This document shows positions 25,110 through 32,946 of a stretch of 51,345 bases of DNA, piece after piece. The DNA is taken from positions 1 through 51,345 of the forward strand of contig NZ_MCGQ01000019.1 in NCBI RefSeq assembly GCF_002242805.1. Reading direction: 5' to 3'. The notes below the pieces were generated by a model that saw only the letters and a program-made list of their open reading frames with translations, was not told the origin of the DNA and searched no databases. Position numbers and translations under genes: made by a program. Every line of letters begins with the position of its first letter. Position 1 is the first letter of the stretch. The DNA comes from Streptomyces diastatochromogenes. GTDB lineage: Bacteria > Actinomycetota > Actinomycetes > Streptomycetales > Streptomycetaceae.

Positions 25110-25433
25110 TCACGGGCTGCGCCGGCGACGGACCTCGATCACGGACGCCCACTCCGGATGGACGGCGAGCAGCCTGCGCGCGTACAGGGCGGTGTAGCTG
25201 TTGTTCAGGCCCTTGGCCCCCTCCGGCCAGCGCCAGCGGAGGGCCTCGAACAGCGCCTTCATCCCGACCCGCTCGGCTCCGGCAGCAAGACGTTCCTCGA
25301 CGAGCTGTTCCAGGGCCCGGTAGATCCGCGGATGCTCGGCATCGAAGGCGCGGAACTGGTCGGTGATCGTGGGGCGGCCGTCCTGGTGCGGGTATTCGAG
25401 GCCGGGCAGTCCGTCCTGTGCGGTCAGGGGCAT
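25110..25433 (-). CDS. Small conserved phage/element-type protein
   Basis: A protein of 107 residues with AAAGGA before the ATG. The sequence reads FRAFDAEHPRIYRALEQLVE, then RVGMKALFEALRW, then NNSYTALYARRLLAVHPEWA. This pattern occurs in a family of small proteins found in actinophages and integrated elements (H-P-x-h-Y and N-N-x-Y-x-x-x-Y-A-R-x-L). The molecular role is not known. It lies between the MFS gene and the ATP-grasp gene in the operon. Confidence 0.65.
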   Translation of the reverse strand: MPLTAQDGLPGLEYPHQDGRPTITDQFRAFDAEHPRIYRALEQLVEERLAAGAERVGMKALFEALRWRWPEGAKGLNNSYTALYARRLLAVHPEWASVIEVRRRRSP

Positions 25434-25462
25434 GGACGCAGCGTTCCTTTCGGGGCGAGGGC

Positions 25463-26680
25463 TCAGGCAGGCGTGGGGCGTAGGGTGCGCAGCCGGGCGA
25501 AGGCGGCGAAGAGGCCGAGGGCCTGCAGGAGGGCAGCGGCGGTGATGGCGTGCCCGATCTCGTCATGCGGGATGGTCGCGACGAGCAGGCCGGCGACGGG
25601 GAAGGGCACAAGGAGCAGGAGGATCGTCAGGCTCAGGGTGCTGCCGAACACCCCGGGCGGGATGAGGTGGGAGCGCAGGGTGCGCAGGACGACGGTGAGG
25701 CCGCCCTCGCCGGCCATCAGGGCGGCGATCAGCAGGGCGTATTCGCGGTAGGTGTCGGCCTGGGCGATGGCGAGGGTGGCTCCGGCGGCGACGGCGGCGG
25801 CGGTGGCGCCGACGGACCACAGCCCCCACCGGTCGATGGCGCGGCGAGCGCAGGCGATGGCCAGCAGGGAGGCGAGGGCGGCGGCGGACCAAATGAGTCC
25901 GGCATCGGTGCTGGAGCGTCCCAGCTCGGTGACCACGATGACCGGCATGGCTGCCTGCAGCAAGGCGATGGCCGTGTTGGAGACGAGGAGGCCGCCGACC
26001 AGCCAGGCTAGGGCGGGAAGGGCGCGCAGAGTGTCCCAACCGGCCCGTACACCGGTCTTGCTCTGTACGGAACGGTTCGGTGCGGTCGGCTGGCGCGGAA
26101 GCAGGGTCGCAGCGAGCAGGGAGCAAGCGGCGAGCGTGCTGAGCATGAGCGCCGGTCCCCCGTGCTCCAGCAGCAGGCCGGAGACCAGGGGTCCAGCCAG
26201 CATGGCGGTCTGGTCGATGGCCAGCAGGACGGACTGCACCCGGTGTGCCCCGAGTCCGGCCGTCCGGCTCGCCTCGCCGCCGGCGGTCTCCGCCGCGATG
26301 TAACTGCACTCGGTGAGGAAGCCGGTCAACGGAGCGAGCGTCATCACCGTCACCGCTGACGGCACCTCGGAGTCCGGGACGGCCAGCAGCAGCGCGGCCA
26401 TCAGCACGGCCAGGGCCCGCCCGATGCATGCGCTACGGAAGACCCGGGCGACGCCGTGGCGGTCGACGAGGGAGCCGGCCACCGTGAACGCCACCAGGCG
26501 CGGGAGCCACTCGAGCGCGAAGGCAACTCCCGTCAGCGTGGCCGATCCTGTCGTCGCGACGACGATGAGGGGGATGCCATAGGTGGTCATCGCGAATGCG
26601 GCACCGTCAGCCGAGCGGGGCAGGTAGACACCGCGGAAAAGGGAGGGACGTCGGGCCTGCCAGCCTCTCTCTACCCTCAC
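25463..26680 (-). CDS. MFS transporter
   Basis: A protein of 405 residues; the GTG at 26678-26680 overlaps the previous stop (GTGA). About eleven to twelve hydrophobic segments are visible. The MFS motif A-like loop after the second segment is VDRHGVARVFRSACIGRALA, and the corresponding later loop is RRAIDRWGLWSVGATAAA. The sequence is of the small-molecule exporter (enterobactin-exporter/drug-efflux) type rather than a sugar importer. Beside the ATP-grasp ligase it may export or confer tolerance to the product. Located in the cell membrane. Confidence 0.87.
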   Translation of the reverse strand: MRVERGWQARRPSLFRGVYLPRSADGAAFAMTTYGIPLIVVATTGSATLTGVAFALEWLPRLVAFTVAGSLVDRHGVARVFRSACIGRALAVLMAALLLAVPDSEVPSAVTVMTLAPLTGFLTECSYIAAETAGGEASRTAGLGAHRVQSVLLAIDQTAMLAGPLVSGLLLEHGGPALMLSTLAACSLLAATLLPRQPTAPNRSVQSKTGVRAGWDTLRALPALAWLVGGLLVSNTAIALLQAAMPVIVVTELGRSSTDAGLIWSAAALASLLAIACARRAIDRWGLWSVGATAAAVAAGATLAIAQADTYREYALLIAALMAGEGGLTVVLRTLRSHLIPPGVFGSTLSLTILLLLVPFPVAGLLVATIPHDEIGHAITAAALLQALGLFAAFARLRTLRPTPA

Positions 26681-27195
26681 GCGGCCAGCTCGTGGTCGAC
26701 GTCCGGAATCACTTGTGGGTTGGTGTGCAGCCACTCGTGAAGGAGGTCGCGCGGTCCGGCGAGGGCATCCTCGGTGGCCTCTGCGCTCGTCGGTGAGCCG
26801 GCGGCGTGTGCCTGGGCATCGGCCTGCGAGACAGGGACAGGTGGATCGGCAAGGAGAGCGAGGGTGTGCTGGATACGGCTGGTGAAGTCACAGACCGGCG
26901 CCGGGTAGGCGTGGCGGCGGGCCCAGCGAGCCATCGCGTCGTAGAGATCGGCCAGGTGCGATCCGGACGTGGTCAGGGTGAGACCGACGCCCGGCCGGTG
27001 ACGGACGAGGCCCAGAGCACGGGCTTGTTCGGCGGTGTGGCGCAGGTGCTGCGCGGGAAGGTCGGCGAGCGTGCGCCCCAGGCCGCGCGACGGGATGGGG
27101 CCGTTGTCGTCGATCTCAGTGATCAGGCGCATCAGGGCAGGCGCGGAGAGCAGCGAGCACGCGTGCTGGACCTCGGATGGGGAGAGGGTGGTCAT
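26677..27195 (-). CDS. Winged-helix regulator (HxlR-like remnant domain)
   Basis: A protein of 172 residues, ATG overlapping the preceding stop (ATGA). The N-terminal ~85 residues are a winged helix (ALMRLITEIDDNGPIPSRGL, then LRHTAEQARALGLVRHRPGV). A helical C-terminal part contains LYDAMARWARRHAYPAPVCD. The wHTH pattern resembles the HxlR-like protein encoded just upstream, though it lacks the usual HxlR cysteine. A control role for this operon is likely from position. Confidence 0.7.
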   Translation of the reverse strand: MTTLSPSEVQHACSLLSAPALMRLITEIDDNGPIPSRGLGRTLADLPAQHLRHTAEQARALGLVRHRPGVGLTLTTSGSHLADLYDAMARWARRHAYPAPVCDFTSRIQHTLALLADPPVPVSQADAQAHAAGSPTSAEATEDALAGPRDLLHEWLHTNPQVIPDVDHELAA

Positions 27196-28040
27196 CGGCG
27201 CGGGCCTCCAGCCGAGAGTGCCGCCAGGGGACGGGGCGGGATTGCGTGGGAGAAAAGGTCGCCGTGCTGCCAGGTCAGGCGAGCGGCGTAGCCGGTCCCG
27301 CTGGGCGCAGGCACGGTGGCCGGGGCGGGCAGGCGCGTCTGGTTGCTGACCCACATCCGGGTTGGCCCGGTTTGCGGGCGTCCCCAGACCGGGTGCTGTG
27401 CGGCCTGGGCGAGGGACTGGCCCGCTGACCAGGCGGACAGAGCGCCGAGGACGGGCCCCAGGCCCTCGCCCGCGGAGGACAGACGGTAGGGCTGCCCCTT
27501 GCCGGCGGTGTCGACCAGGCCGTCGCCGACGAGCTGGCGCAGCGGCGGGTAGATGTTGGTCCAGTCGCTGCCGGGCATGACCATCTTGGCCAGGAAGTGA
27601 GCGCTGGCCTCATCACGGGATTTCAGCACCCACAAGATCGCCGCGGCGTGCCGGCGGGTCAGCAACGTGAGGCTGTCTTCGACCTGCTCCATCGCGGACA
27701 GCGGTCGCTGCGGCTTCTCCAGATACCGCTCGGCCCAGGTGACGATCAGCGGCAGTACCGGCAGCAGTTCGGTAGCGCGGTCGGTCGGGCCGTAGGTGAC
27801 GTGCCGGGAGCTGTGTTCGATCCGCTCGACGAGGCCGGCCTCGCACAGCTGTCGCAGCTTGGGGTGGAGCTGGCCGTTGTGCAGCCAGGGCACCTTGCTG
27901 GCGATCTCGCTGTAGCGCAACGGCTGTCCGGCAAGGGCGAGCAGGATCCGCACGGTCCAGCGTGGGGTGATCATCGCGAGTGCCTCAGTGACCCGGGCTA
28001 TGTCGGCATCGGTGTCGGAAGGCAGACCGGTGAGGGCCAA
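27192..28040 (-). CDS. Double winged-helix regulator of HxlR type
   Basis: A protein of 282 residues; the TTG at 28038-28040 has AGGAG eight bases upstream. Two HxlR-type winged helices are present. The first (ITPRWTVRILLALAGQPLRY, then HPKLRQLCEAGLVERI) lies at about residues 20-110. The second (TRRHAAAILWVLKSRDEASA, then YPPLRQLVGDGLVDTAGKGQ) lies at about 125-200. A disordered tail follows. HxlR proteins bind DNA as dimers; a tandem arrangement in one chain is unusual. It heads the sub-block of regulators and transporter, and its stop overlaps the next start. Confidence 0.8.
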   Translation of the reverse strand: MALTGLPSDTDADIARVTEALAMITPRWTVRILLALAGQPLRYSEIASKVPWLHNGQLHPKLRQLCEAGLVERIEHSSRHVTYGPTDRATELLPVLPLIVTWAERYLEKPQRPLSAMEQVEDSLTLLTRRHAAAILWVLKSRDEASAHFLAKMVMPGSDWTNIYPPLRQLVGDGLVDTAGKGQPYRLSSAGEGLGPVLGALSAWSAGQSLAQAAQHPVWGRPQTGPTRMWVSNQTRLPAPATVPAPSGTGYAARLTWQHGDLFSHAIPPRPLAALSAGGPRR

Positions 28041-28080
28041 GGGTGGAACTCCTGGGTAAGTAACGGGAAACCGCGACAGG

Positions 28081-28491
28081 TCAGCGGCTTGGTGCGGCGC
28101 GCGCGTCCGGAGCGGGAGGGGTTGCAGGCACCGCGACGGGAGCAGGGGACGGCTCGGGCGGGGTGACCCGGACCAGGCTTTGGAGAACGGCCGAGGCCGA
28201 CGTGGCCTGGATATCTCGTACGGCGACCGCTTCGACGAGCCGGCGTGCGCAGTCGAGCACGTGCGACACCTCGTGTGCGCTGACCTGCCGCTCCGGGTGG
28301 ACGAGCTGAGCGAGGCGCTCGCGGTGGAAGGCAATGCTGCGCTCGGCCAAGGCGAGCGAGTCGTGCAGACCGAGGAGCGCGGAGAGCATGCCGGGCGGCT
28401 GGTCCTGAGCATGGGATACGAGGGCGGCAAGCGGCGCGCCGTAAAGGTCCTCGATCCGTCCGGCTATCTCGGCGGAGGTCGGGTGGGTCAA
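28081..28491 (-). CDS. Small helical paralogue 3 of an unknown family
   Basis: About 136 residues from a TTG at 28489-28491 without a strong ribosome site; initiation may depend on the overlapping upstream gene. The N-terminus IEDLYGAPLAALVSHAQDQP followed by LLGLHDSLALAERSIAFHRE aligns by eye with the two proteins encoded just upstream and with the one at 31743-32444: a short h-x-x-x-hG-x-x-h-x-x-L unit, then a coiled coil. The tail is Pro/Ala-rich. Family unknown. Confidence 0.65.
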   Translation of the reverse strand: MTHPTSAEIAGRIEDLYGAPLAALVSHAQDQPPGMLSALLGLHDSLALAERSIAFHRERLAQLVHPERQVSAHEVSHVLDCARRLVEAVAVRDIQATSASAVLQSLVRVTPPEPSPAPVAVPATPPAPDARAAPSR

Positions 28492-28501
28492 GCGGGAGCT
28501 T

Positions 28502-28951
28502 TCACAGTCGGCGGGCCCGGGCCGCCCCGGCACTCAGGGGTGCCGGGGCGGCCACGGCCGGAGGCAGGGCGGGGGCGAGAGTCGGCTGCGCGGTGCGGAC
28601 GGCCCGGGCGCGCTGCCCGGGTGGGGGCATGGTGCGCAGCAGGTCATCCAGCGCGGCGCGGTAGCCGTCGCGGGCATCAAGCTCCGCCTCCAGCCACTGC
28701 GCGTCCATGCGCAGGTCCTCTGCGGACAGCTCGTCCATGTCACGGTCCGCGACCATCGCCTCGCGCACGCGGTCCCGGACCCGGGCGACCTGCTCCTCGG
28801 CCAAGGCGAGAGAGGACCGCAGCTCCAGTGCCCGGGACAGCGCAGGGGACGCATCGGGACGGATGGCCGCCGTGTAGAGGTCGCCGACCGGAGCGCCGAA
28901 GACCTGGTGCAGCCGGTCGTCCGCGGAGCTGAGCTTGAGCTGGGCACTCAC
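28502..28951 (-). CDS. Small helical paralogue 2 of an unknown family
   Basis: A protein of 149 residues from a GTG with AAGGAGCC upstream, overlapping the stop of paralogue 1 (GTGA). LHQVFGAPVGDLYTAAIRPD and RALELRSSLALAEEQVARVR correspond to the conserved head and first coiled-coil helix of the family. A second helix (AQWLEAELDARDGYRAALDD) and a Pro/Ala tail follow. No catalytic or membrane features. Probably a structural or interaction protein. Confidence 0.7.
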   Translation of the reverse strand: MSAQLKLSSADDRLHQVFGAPVGDLYTAAIRPDASPALSRALELRSSLALAEEQVARVRDRVREAMVADRDMDELSAEDLRMDAQWLEAELDARDGYRAALDDLLRTMPPPGQRARAVRTAQPTLAPALPPAVAAPAPLSAGAARARRL

Positions 28952-29415
28952 CGCGCAAGGCTCCTTCCCGGCTGCGGCGCGGTCGCTGGCTGCGGCGGAG
29001 CACTGGTGGGCACTGCCGGTCCCTGGCGACCGCGGAAGCGGGCCAGTTGCCGGGCGGACGCATCCTGCTTGCCGGCGGCGTTCGGGTCGAGAAGCCACCG
29101 CACGACCATGGCCCGCCCGTCACGGGCGGTGACGGCCGCGTTAACCCGATGCGCCAACCCCATCGTCGGGTCGTCGACCTCACTGGGCTGGTTCTCCAGC
29201 GCGGACACGAGATCGTCCTCCGTACGTTCCAGTGCTGCCTGCGAATCAAGGAGAAGGCCGTACCACTTGACCACGTCGATGGCGTTGGGATTGGCGTTCG
29301 GCGCAGCGGCGACGGCGGCCTTCAACTGGTCGACGCGCATTCCGAAGCAGGCTTCGATCTGTTCCGTGAGCACGCCCACGACATGGTCTGTCGAATCGGG
29401 TGAGGCATTGAGCAA
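28948..29415 (-). CDS. Small helical paralogue 1, first gene of the ATP-grasp operon
   Basis: A protein of 155 residues from a TTG at 29413-29415 with GAGGAG upstream. The head IEACFGMRVDQLKAAVAAAP and coiled-coil VKWYGLLLDSQAALERTEDD resemble the next two genes. It is followed by ARDGRAMVVRWLLDPNAAGK and a disordered tail. It is the first gene after a candidate promoter carrying a repeat shared with the gene at 29671-30207. Function unknown. Confidence 0.7.
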   Translation of the reverse strand: MLNASPDSTDHVVGVLTEQIEACFGMRVDQLKAAVAAAPNANPNAIDVVKWYGLLLDSQAALERTEDDLVSALENQPSEVDDPTMGLAHRVNAAVTARDGRAMVVRWLLDPNAAGKQDASARQLARFRGRQGPAVPTSAPPQPATAPQPGRSLAR

Positions 29416-29527
29416 GGGAAACTCCTCTTCAAAGGACACAGCTGTCCTCGAACTGCAGGGAGGAGAGTGGGCGGCGACCCCAGCGTTCAAAGGCATCGGA
29501 ATACGCCCGCGTTATGAGCGGTGTTTA

Positions 29528-29627
29528 GGTTCCGCGTCGGGCTGTCCACTGGTAGCGCTCTGACCAAGGGGGTTCGTTGTCGTACCGCCCTGTGTCCGCT
29601 GGTGGTCGTCCCCTGGACGTGTCCACT
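29528..29627 (-). promoter_or_regulatory. Repeat A: candidate promoter/operator of the ATP-grasp operon
   Basis: About 75 bases here match the region at 30287-30358 with only scattered changes. On the plus strand both contain TGTCCACTGG followed by CGCTCTGACCA. Octamers TGTCCACT (29543) and TGTCCGCT (29593) are exactly 50 bases apart; the other copy has the same spacing. A third TGTCCACT begins at 29620. It lies about 110 bases upstream of the first gene of the minus-strand operon. Probably a shared regulator-binding promoter region. Confidence 0.5.
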
Positions 29628-29670
29628 TCCCAGACGCGGTGCGGAAGCAACCGTGCGACGCGGGGGGCGT

Positions 29671-30207
29671 CTACACCGTCGGGGATGCGGTGAACAGGAT
29701 CGGGGCCCGGTAGTCCTTGCCGTCACCCGACCAGTCCAGCTGTATGTAGCCGTCGGCGAGGTAACGGCCCGAGCCGGCCTTGTACACGAGCGTCCCCGTC
29801 TTGTACGAGCCGTTGCCCGCGGCGCTGCTGTTCTCGAGCGCGTGCTCAAGCCCGGTGTAGTTGGCGGACTTCACGACCTTGTCCGGGCCGCTCACGCTCT
29901 TCTTGGTCTGGAGATGGAAGCGCGCCTTGTTGAAGGTGAAGCTGTTGTTCGTATTGTCCGAGTAGGGGCCGTCCCAGTAGACCGTGGCCGTGGTGTAGAT
30001 GTAGCCGCCGGACCGCATGGCGCACAGCTTCACGTCGAAGTCCCAGTTGTCGGAGTCGGGGGCGGAGTACGACGGGTCGTCCACGGAGTGGCTGCTGGTC
30101 GTGCAGTGGTAACTGGCCGCGGAAGCCGTTCCGGCGGTGGCGAGGGTGGTGCCGGCGACAGCGGCGGCGGCGAGCAGGGTGACGGCGGTGCGCTTGAGCG
30201 CGAGCAT
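29671..30207 (-). CDS. Secreted protein, unknown
   Basis: A protein of 178 residues with GGAGGAAG before the ATG. A classical signal peptide (LKRTAVTLLAAAAVAGTTLA) ends near ASAA at residue 31. The mature protein is beta-rich with many Tyr, Ser and Asn residues and one Cys pair (YHCTTSSH and VKLCAMRSGG). It lacks membrane segments and enzyme motifs. It would be exported by Sec into the medium or wall. Its upstream region carries repeat B, so it is probably controlled together with the ATP-grasp operon. Confidence 0.75.
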   Translation of the reverse strand: MLALKRTAVTLLAAAAVAGTTLATAGTASAASYHCTTSSHSVDDPSYSAPDSDNWDFDVKLCAMRSGGYIYTTATVYWDGPYSDNTNNSFTFNKARFHLQTKKSVSGPDKVVKSANYTGLEHALENSSAAGNGSYKTGTLVYKAGSGRYLADGYIQLDWSGDGKDYRAPILFTASPTV

Positions 30208-30286
30208 GGTGGCTTCCTCCTGGAAACGGGTGGGGGTCGGCGGGCCGTTCGCGGCCGGGCCGGTGATAGGGGTGGCGGCGGGTGCA

Positions 30287-30358
30287 GGTTCCGCTCGGGC
30301 TGTCCACTGGAATCGCTCTGACCAGCGGGTTTGGTGGCCGTCCCGCTTGGTGTCCACT
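30287..30358 (-). promoter_or_regulatory. Repeat B: candidate promoter/operator of the secreted-protein gene
   Basis: This is the second copy of the repeat at 29528. TGTCCACT octamers start at 30301 and 30351, 50 bases apart as in copy A. It lies about 80 bases upstream of the secreted-protein ATG. The conserved block also includes CGCTCTGACCA. Confidence 0.5.
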
Positions 30359-30494
30359 TCCTCTGCGGCGGCGCCGCTCCTGGCTCGGCAGGAGGCGCTT
30401 CACCCGCGGATTCCCATCCCCGTGTCCTGTTGGACACGCGTGGGCATCGCCAGTGGGAAAAGGACAGGGGATCTGGGATCCCACACGGTGGGTC

Positions 30495-30830
30495 TCAGTC
30501 GAGGCACATACGGACGTCGCGGTAGACGTAGGTAGCAGACACCCAGCCCTTCACACCCGTCGTTCGGTCCGTGATGTAGCGCCAGTGACCGCTGGTCTTG
30601 TGGACGGTGAACTTGTGCCCGCGGTACAGGATGCCGACGGGGGTGGACTTGGCCGATGCCTTGGAGCGGATGGTCACGGCCTTGGTGCCGATGACCCACG
30701 GACCAGGGTCGTTGCAGGACTGGGCGGTCAGGGCGGATGCCGGGGCGGCCGTGGCGGTCGTTGCCGACGCGATCGGCAGGGCAAGGGCGCCGAGGATTGC
30801 GGCGGTTACGGCAATTCGGGTTGCGCGCAT
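30495..30830 (-). CDS. Secreted SH3-like protein
   Basis: A protein of 111 residues from the ATG at 30828-30830, with GGAGG upstream. The signal peptide (RIAVTAAILGALALPIASAT) ends at ATAAPASA. The mature part has the bacterial SH3 pattern: VTIRSKASAKSTPVGILYRG, then FTVHKTSGHWRYITDRTTGV, then GWVSATYV. Two Cys residues are near the ends. Such domains bind peptidoglycan. Upstream lies an operator-like element shared with the gene at 47557. Confidence 0.8.
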   Translation of the reverse strand: MRATRIAVTAAILGALALPIASATTATAAPASALTAQSCNDPGPWVIGTKAVTIRSKASAKSTPVGILYRGHKFTVHKTSGHWRYITDRTTGVKGWVSATYVYRDVRMCLD

Positions 30831-30913
30831 GCGGAAGTAGCCTCCATTCGAGGAGAAGAGATGTAGGGGAGTGCCGAAGCGGGGTTGTCCCGGCGGCCGT
30901 ATAAGAGTCCGGA

Positions 30914-30956
30914 GATTCGCCGGTTTGGCCAACCGGCGATCATCGGCTATGTTTCG
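30914..30956 (-). promoter_or_regulatory. Operator-like element shared with the 47.5-kb gene
   Basis: Read on the minus strand it contains AAACATAGCCG, then TCGCCGGTT, then GCCAAACCGGCGA. The same order and spacing occur on the plus strand at 47463-47503 with about five differences in 39 bases. The CGCCGGTT and AACCGGCG arms form a palindrome. It lies 84 bases upstream of the SH3-like gene. Confidence 0.6.
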
Positions 30957-30979
30957 CCGCGCAAGCCGGGATCGCGGCT

Positions 30980-31729
30980 TTAGCGTGAACGTCCCGGTGA
31001 GCAGTCAGGGGCCGGTTTCGGCGCGGAAGCCGGGCGGGAATGAGATGGCGCCGGCTTGACAGGCGGGAGCGCCTTACCCGTGCCGCTGAGGCGGCCTTCG
31101 CACCACTTCAGGGCTTCTTGGACTGTTTCGAAGCCGCCCTCGCGCAGCGTGTGCGTTCCCGCCTGGATATCGACTTCCTCGACCACGACGCGGAACGGTG
31201 ACGGGGCGCGCTCGTCCAGGGCGCGCAGTGTCGCGAGGGTGACCCAGTCGTCCGGGTCGTCCCGGGTGTAGGACCAGCCGAGCGCGTAGTGGTCCCCGTC
31301 CCTCATGAGCCGTTGCTCCAGGGCCCGCGTCGCCTCGTCGGCCGGCACGGTGCCGCGTTCGGGGTCGAGTGCGATGGACTCGGGCGGACAGCCGCGGTGG
31401 ATCAGCCAGGACTGCGCCATGGAAGGCAGAGGCAGTGGCGCCTGCTCGAAGCGGAACGTCCGCCTTTGGTGGTCTCGTTGCAGGTAGAGAGCCACGTACT
31501 GCGGCACACCTGGGTGGTCCCAGGTGGCCGTGCGGTCGAACAGGACGTAGAAGCTGCGGGTGTTATCGGCGCTGTGGTGCTCGGCGAGGGGGTCGAGCAT
31601 GTCCTCGTTCACGCCGATGAGTCGGTAGAACGCCTCGCTTGTCTGCTCGTCGACGTTGTCGTCCACCCGGAAGTCCAGTAAAGGGCCCGGATCTCGGTCA
31701 GCGGGTCGGGTGGGTTCGTGGGTGGGCAT
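30980..31729 (-). CDS. Hypothetical protein at the end of the DUF4913 operon
   Basis: A protein of 249 residues with AAAGG upstream of the ATG. The first ~40 residues are charged. The core is alpha/beta: RSFYVLFDRTATWDHPGVPQ, then YVALYLQRDHQRRTFRFEQA, with a WSYTRDDPDDWVTLATLRAL segment. The tail is basic and disordered. No family recognised. It follows the wHTH gene by 13 bases and is the last gene of the group starting at 33593. Confidence 0.7.
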   Translation of the reverse strand: MPTHEPTRPADRDPGPLLDFRVDDNVDEQTSEAFYRLIGVNEDMLDPLAEHHSADNTRSFYVLFDRTATWDHPGVPQYVALYLQRDHQRRTFRFEQAPLPLPSMAQSWLIHRGCPPESIALDPERGTVPADEATRALEQRLMRDGDHYALGWSYTRDDPDDWVTLATLRALDERAPSPFRVVVEEVDIQAGTHTLREGGFETVQEALKWCEGRLSGTGKALPPVKPAPSHSRPASAPKPAPDCSPGRSR

Positions 31730-31742
31730 GCAGCCTTTCGGG

Positions 31743-32444
31743 TCAGCGTCGTTGTGCGGGGGCGGACGGCCACGCTCCCGGCCGCGCCGCCGGCAGCGGC
31801 GCCTCGGCCGGCTTGGGGCGGCGGTTTTCGACCAGCGCGGCGCGGCCTGCGTCGGTCAGACTGATCGGCTGGCCGGCGTGGACCGGGTGACAGGTGTCGA
31901 CGGCAACGAGACCGTCGGACTCAAGGCGCTGCAGCTTGGCGTAGGAGATGCGGGTGCCGGACCCGGTAGTCACTGACAGTCGGCCGGTCAGCAGGTGCTC
32001 GTAGAGCTTTGCGCCGCCGGCGATGGCCAGCAGCGCCGCCTGGTCGGCAGTAGTAATCGGCTGTTCACGGGAGATCGGTGCTGATCGGGCGGCAACCTCG
32101 ATCGGCTCCAGCGCCGCGAGCACCCGCCGCGCGGCGGCGTCGCGGGCGGTGGCCGCCTCCTCCAGCTGGTCCACGGTGCGATCGATCCGTTCGAGCAAGG
32201 CGGCATCGACGGGGAACTCACCCGAGGACAGTCGGTGCAGGAGGGTGCAGTAGAAGGTCACGCCGGTCTCGGCACGGGCGAGTTCACGGTGCCGGTCGAC
32301 CAGCTCGGCATGCGGCGCATCAAGGACGCCGCGGTCGCGGTGGGCCCACAGGGTGTCGACGCTGTGGCCCGTCACCGCCTCGATGCGGAGGTCGAGCTGG
32401 GACACAGCGCGCCGTGCAGCCGCGGGCGCGGAATCTGGGGGCAT
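31743..32444 (-). CDS. Fourth paralogue fused to a winged helix
   Basis: A protein of 233 residues with AAGGAGCC before the ATG. The N-terminal ~120 residues (LRIEAVTGHSVDTLWAHRDR, then LVDRHRELARAETGVTFYCT) resemble the three small helical proteins of the ATP-grasp operon. Here they are joined to a C-terminal winged helix (ITTADQAALLAIAGGAKLYE, then YAKLQRLESDGLVAVDTC). The fusion suggests that the small helical family acts in DNA-bound regulation. No known family was recognised for the N-terminal part. Confidence 0.7.
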   Translation of the reverse strand: MPPDSAPAAARRAVSQLDLRIEAVTGHSVDTLWAHRDRGVLDAPHAELVDRHRELARAETGVTFYCTLLHRLSSGEFPVDAALLERIDRTVDQLEEAATARDAAARRVLAALEPIEVAARSAPISREQPITTADQAALLAIAGGAKLYEHLLTGRLSVTTGSGTRISYAKLQRLESDGLVAVDTCHPVHAGQPISLTDAGRAALVENRRPKPAEAPLPAARPGAWPSAPAQRR

Positions 32445-32460
32445 AGGCGGCTCCTTCAGG

Positions 32461-32946
32461 TCAGCGGGTGCGAAGCTGCGAAGGGCTCTGCGCCGGGCGG
32501 GGCAGGCCCGGCATCGCGGACGGCAGCGGTGCCGGCCTCTGCACTGGTCCGCCGGTAGTGAGCTGCGGGGAGCGGGAGCGTGCCGCGTGCGTGCGGGCGC
32601 TCAGCGGCCGTCGGGCCATCCCCAGGCGGCGGCCGACCTCGTCGTAGACGTCGTTGCCTGCCCGCGGCCGGATGGCCACCACGTGGATCTCGCGTGAGTG
32701 AGCCGACGCCTCGGGTGCCGGGCTCACGCCGTAGACGACCCGCCAGTCCTTCCTGGCGTCCACGAACAGCTTGCGGTAGCCCTCCAGGTCGCCCGTGAGC
32801 CGGAGGCCGAAGCGCTCAGCGTTCACCACTTCCTGCAGATAGGCCAGGGTGAGGTCGCGAATGCCGCTGGGCGCCTGAAGGAGGTCGGTCAGGGCTCGGG
32901 GGTCGAAGCTCAGGCCGAAGGCCGGCCGCTGCTGCCCCTCGCTCAT
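32461..32946 (-). CDS. RelE/ParE-fold protein
   Basis: A protein of 161 residues whose ATG overlaps the DUF4913 stop (ATGA). The first ~105 residues show the RelE superfamily pattern: FGLSFDPRALTDLLQAPSGI, then DLEGYRKLFVDARKDWRVVY, then EIHVVAIRPRAGNDVYDEVG. These are the strands and basic residues that RelE toxins use in the ribosomal A site. A disordered Pro/Arg tail follows. No antitoxin-like gene is adjacent; the upstream partner is DUF4913. It could be a toxin, or a RelE-fold protein with another role. Confidence 0.7.
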   Translation of the reverse strand: MSEGQQRPAFGLSFDPRALTDLLQAPSGIRDLTLAYLQEVVNAERFGLRLTGDLEGYRKLFVDARKDWRVVYGVSPAPEASAHSREIHVVAIRPRAGNDVYDEVGRRLGMARRPLSARTHAARSRSPQLTTGGPVQRPAPLPSAMPGLPRPAQSPSQLRTR

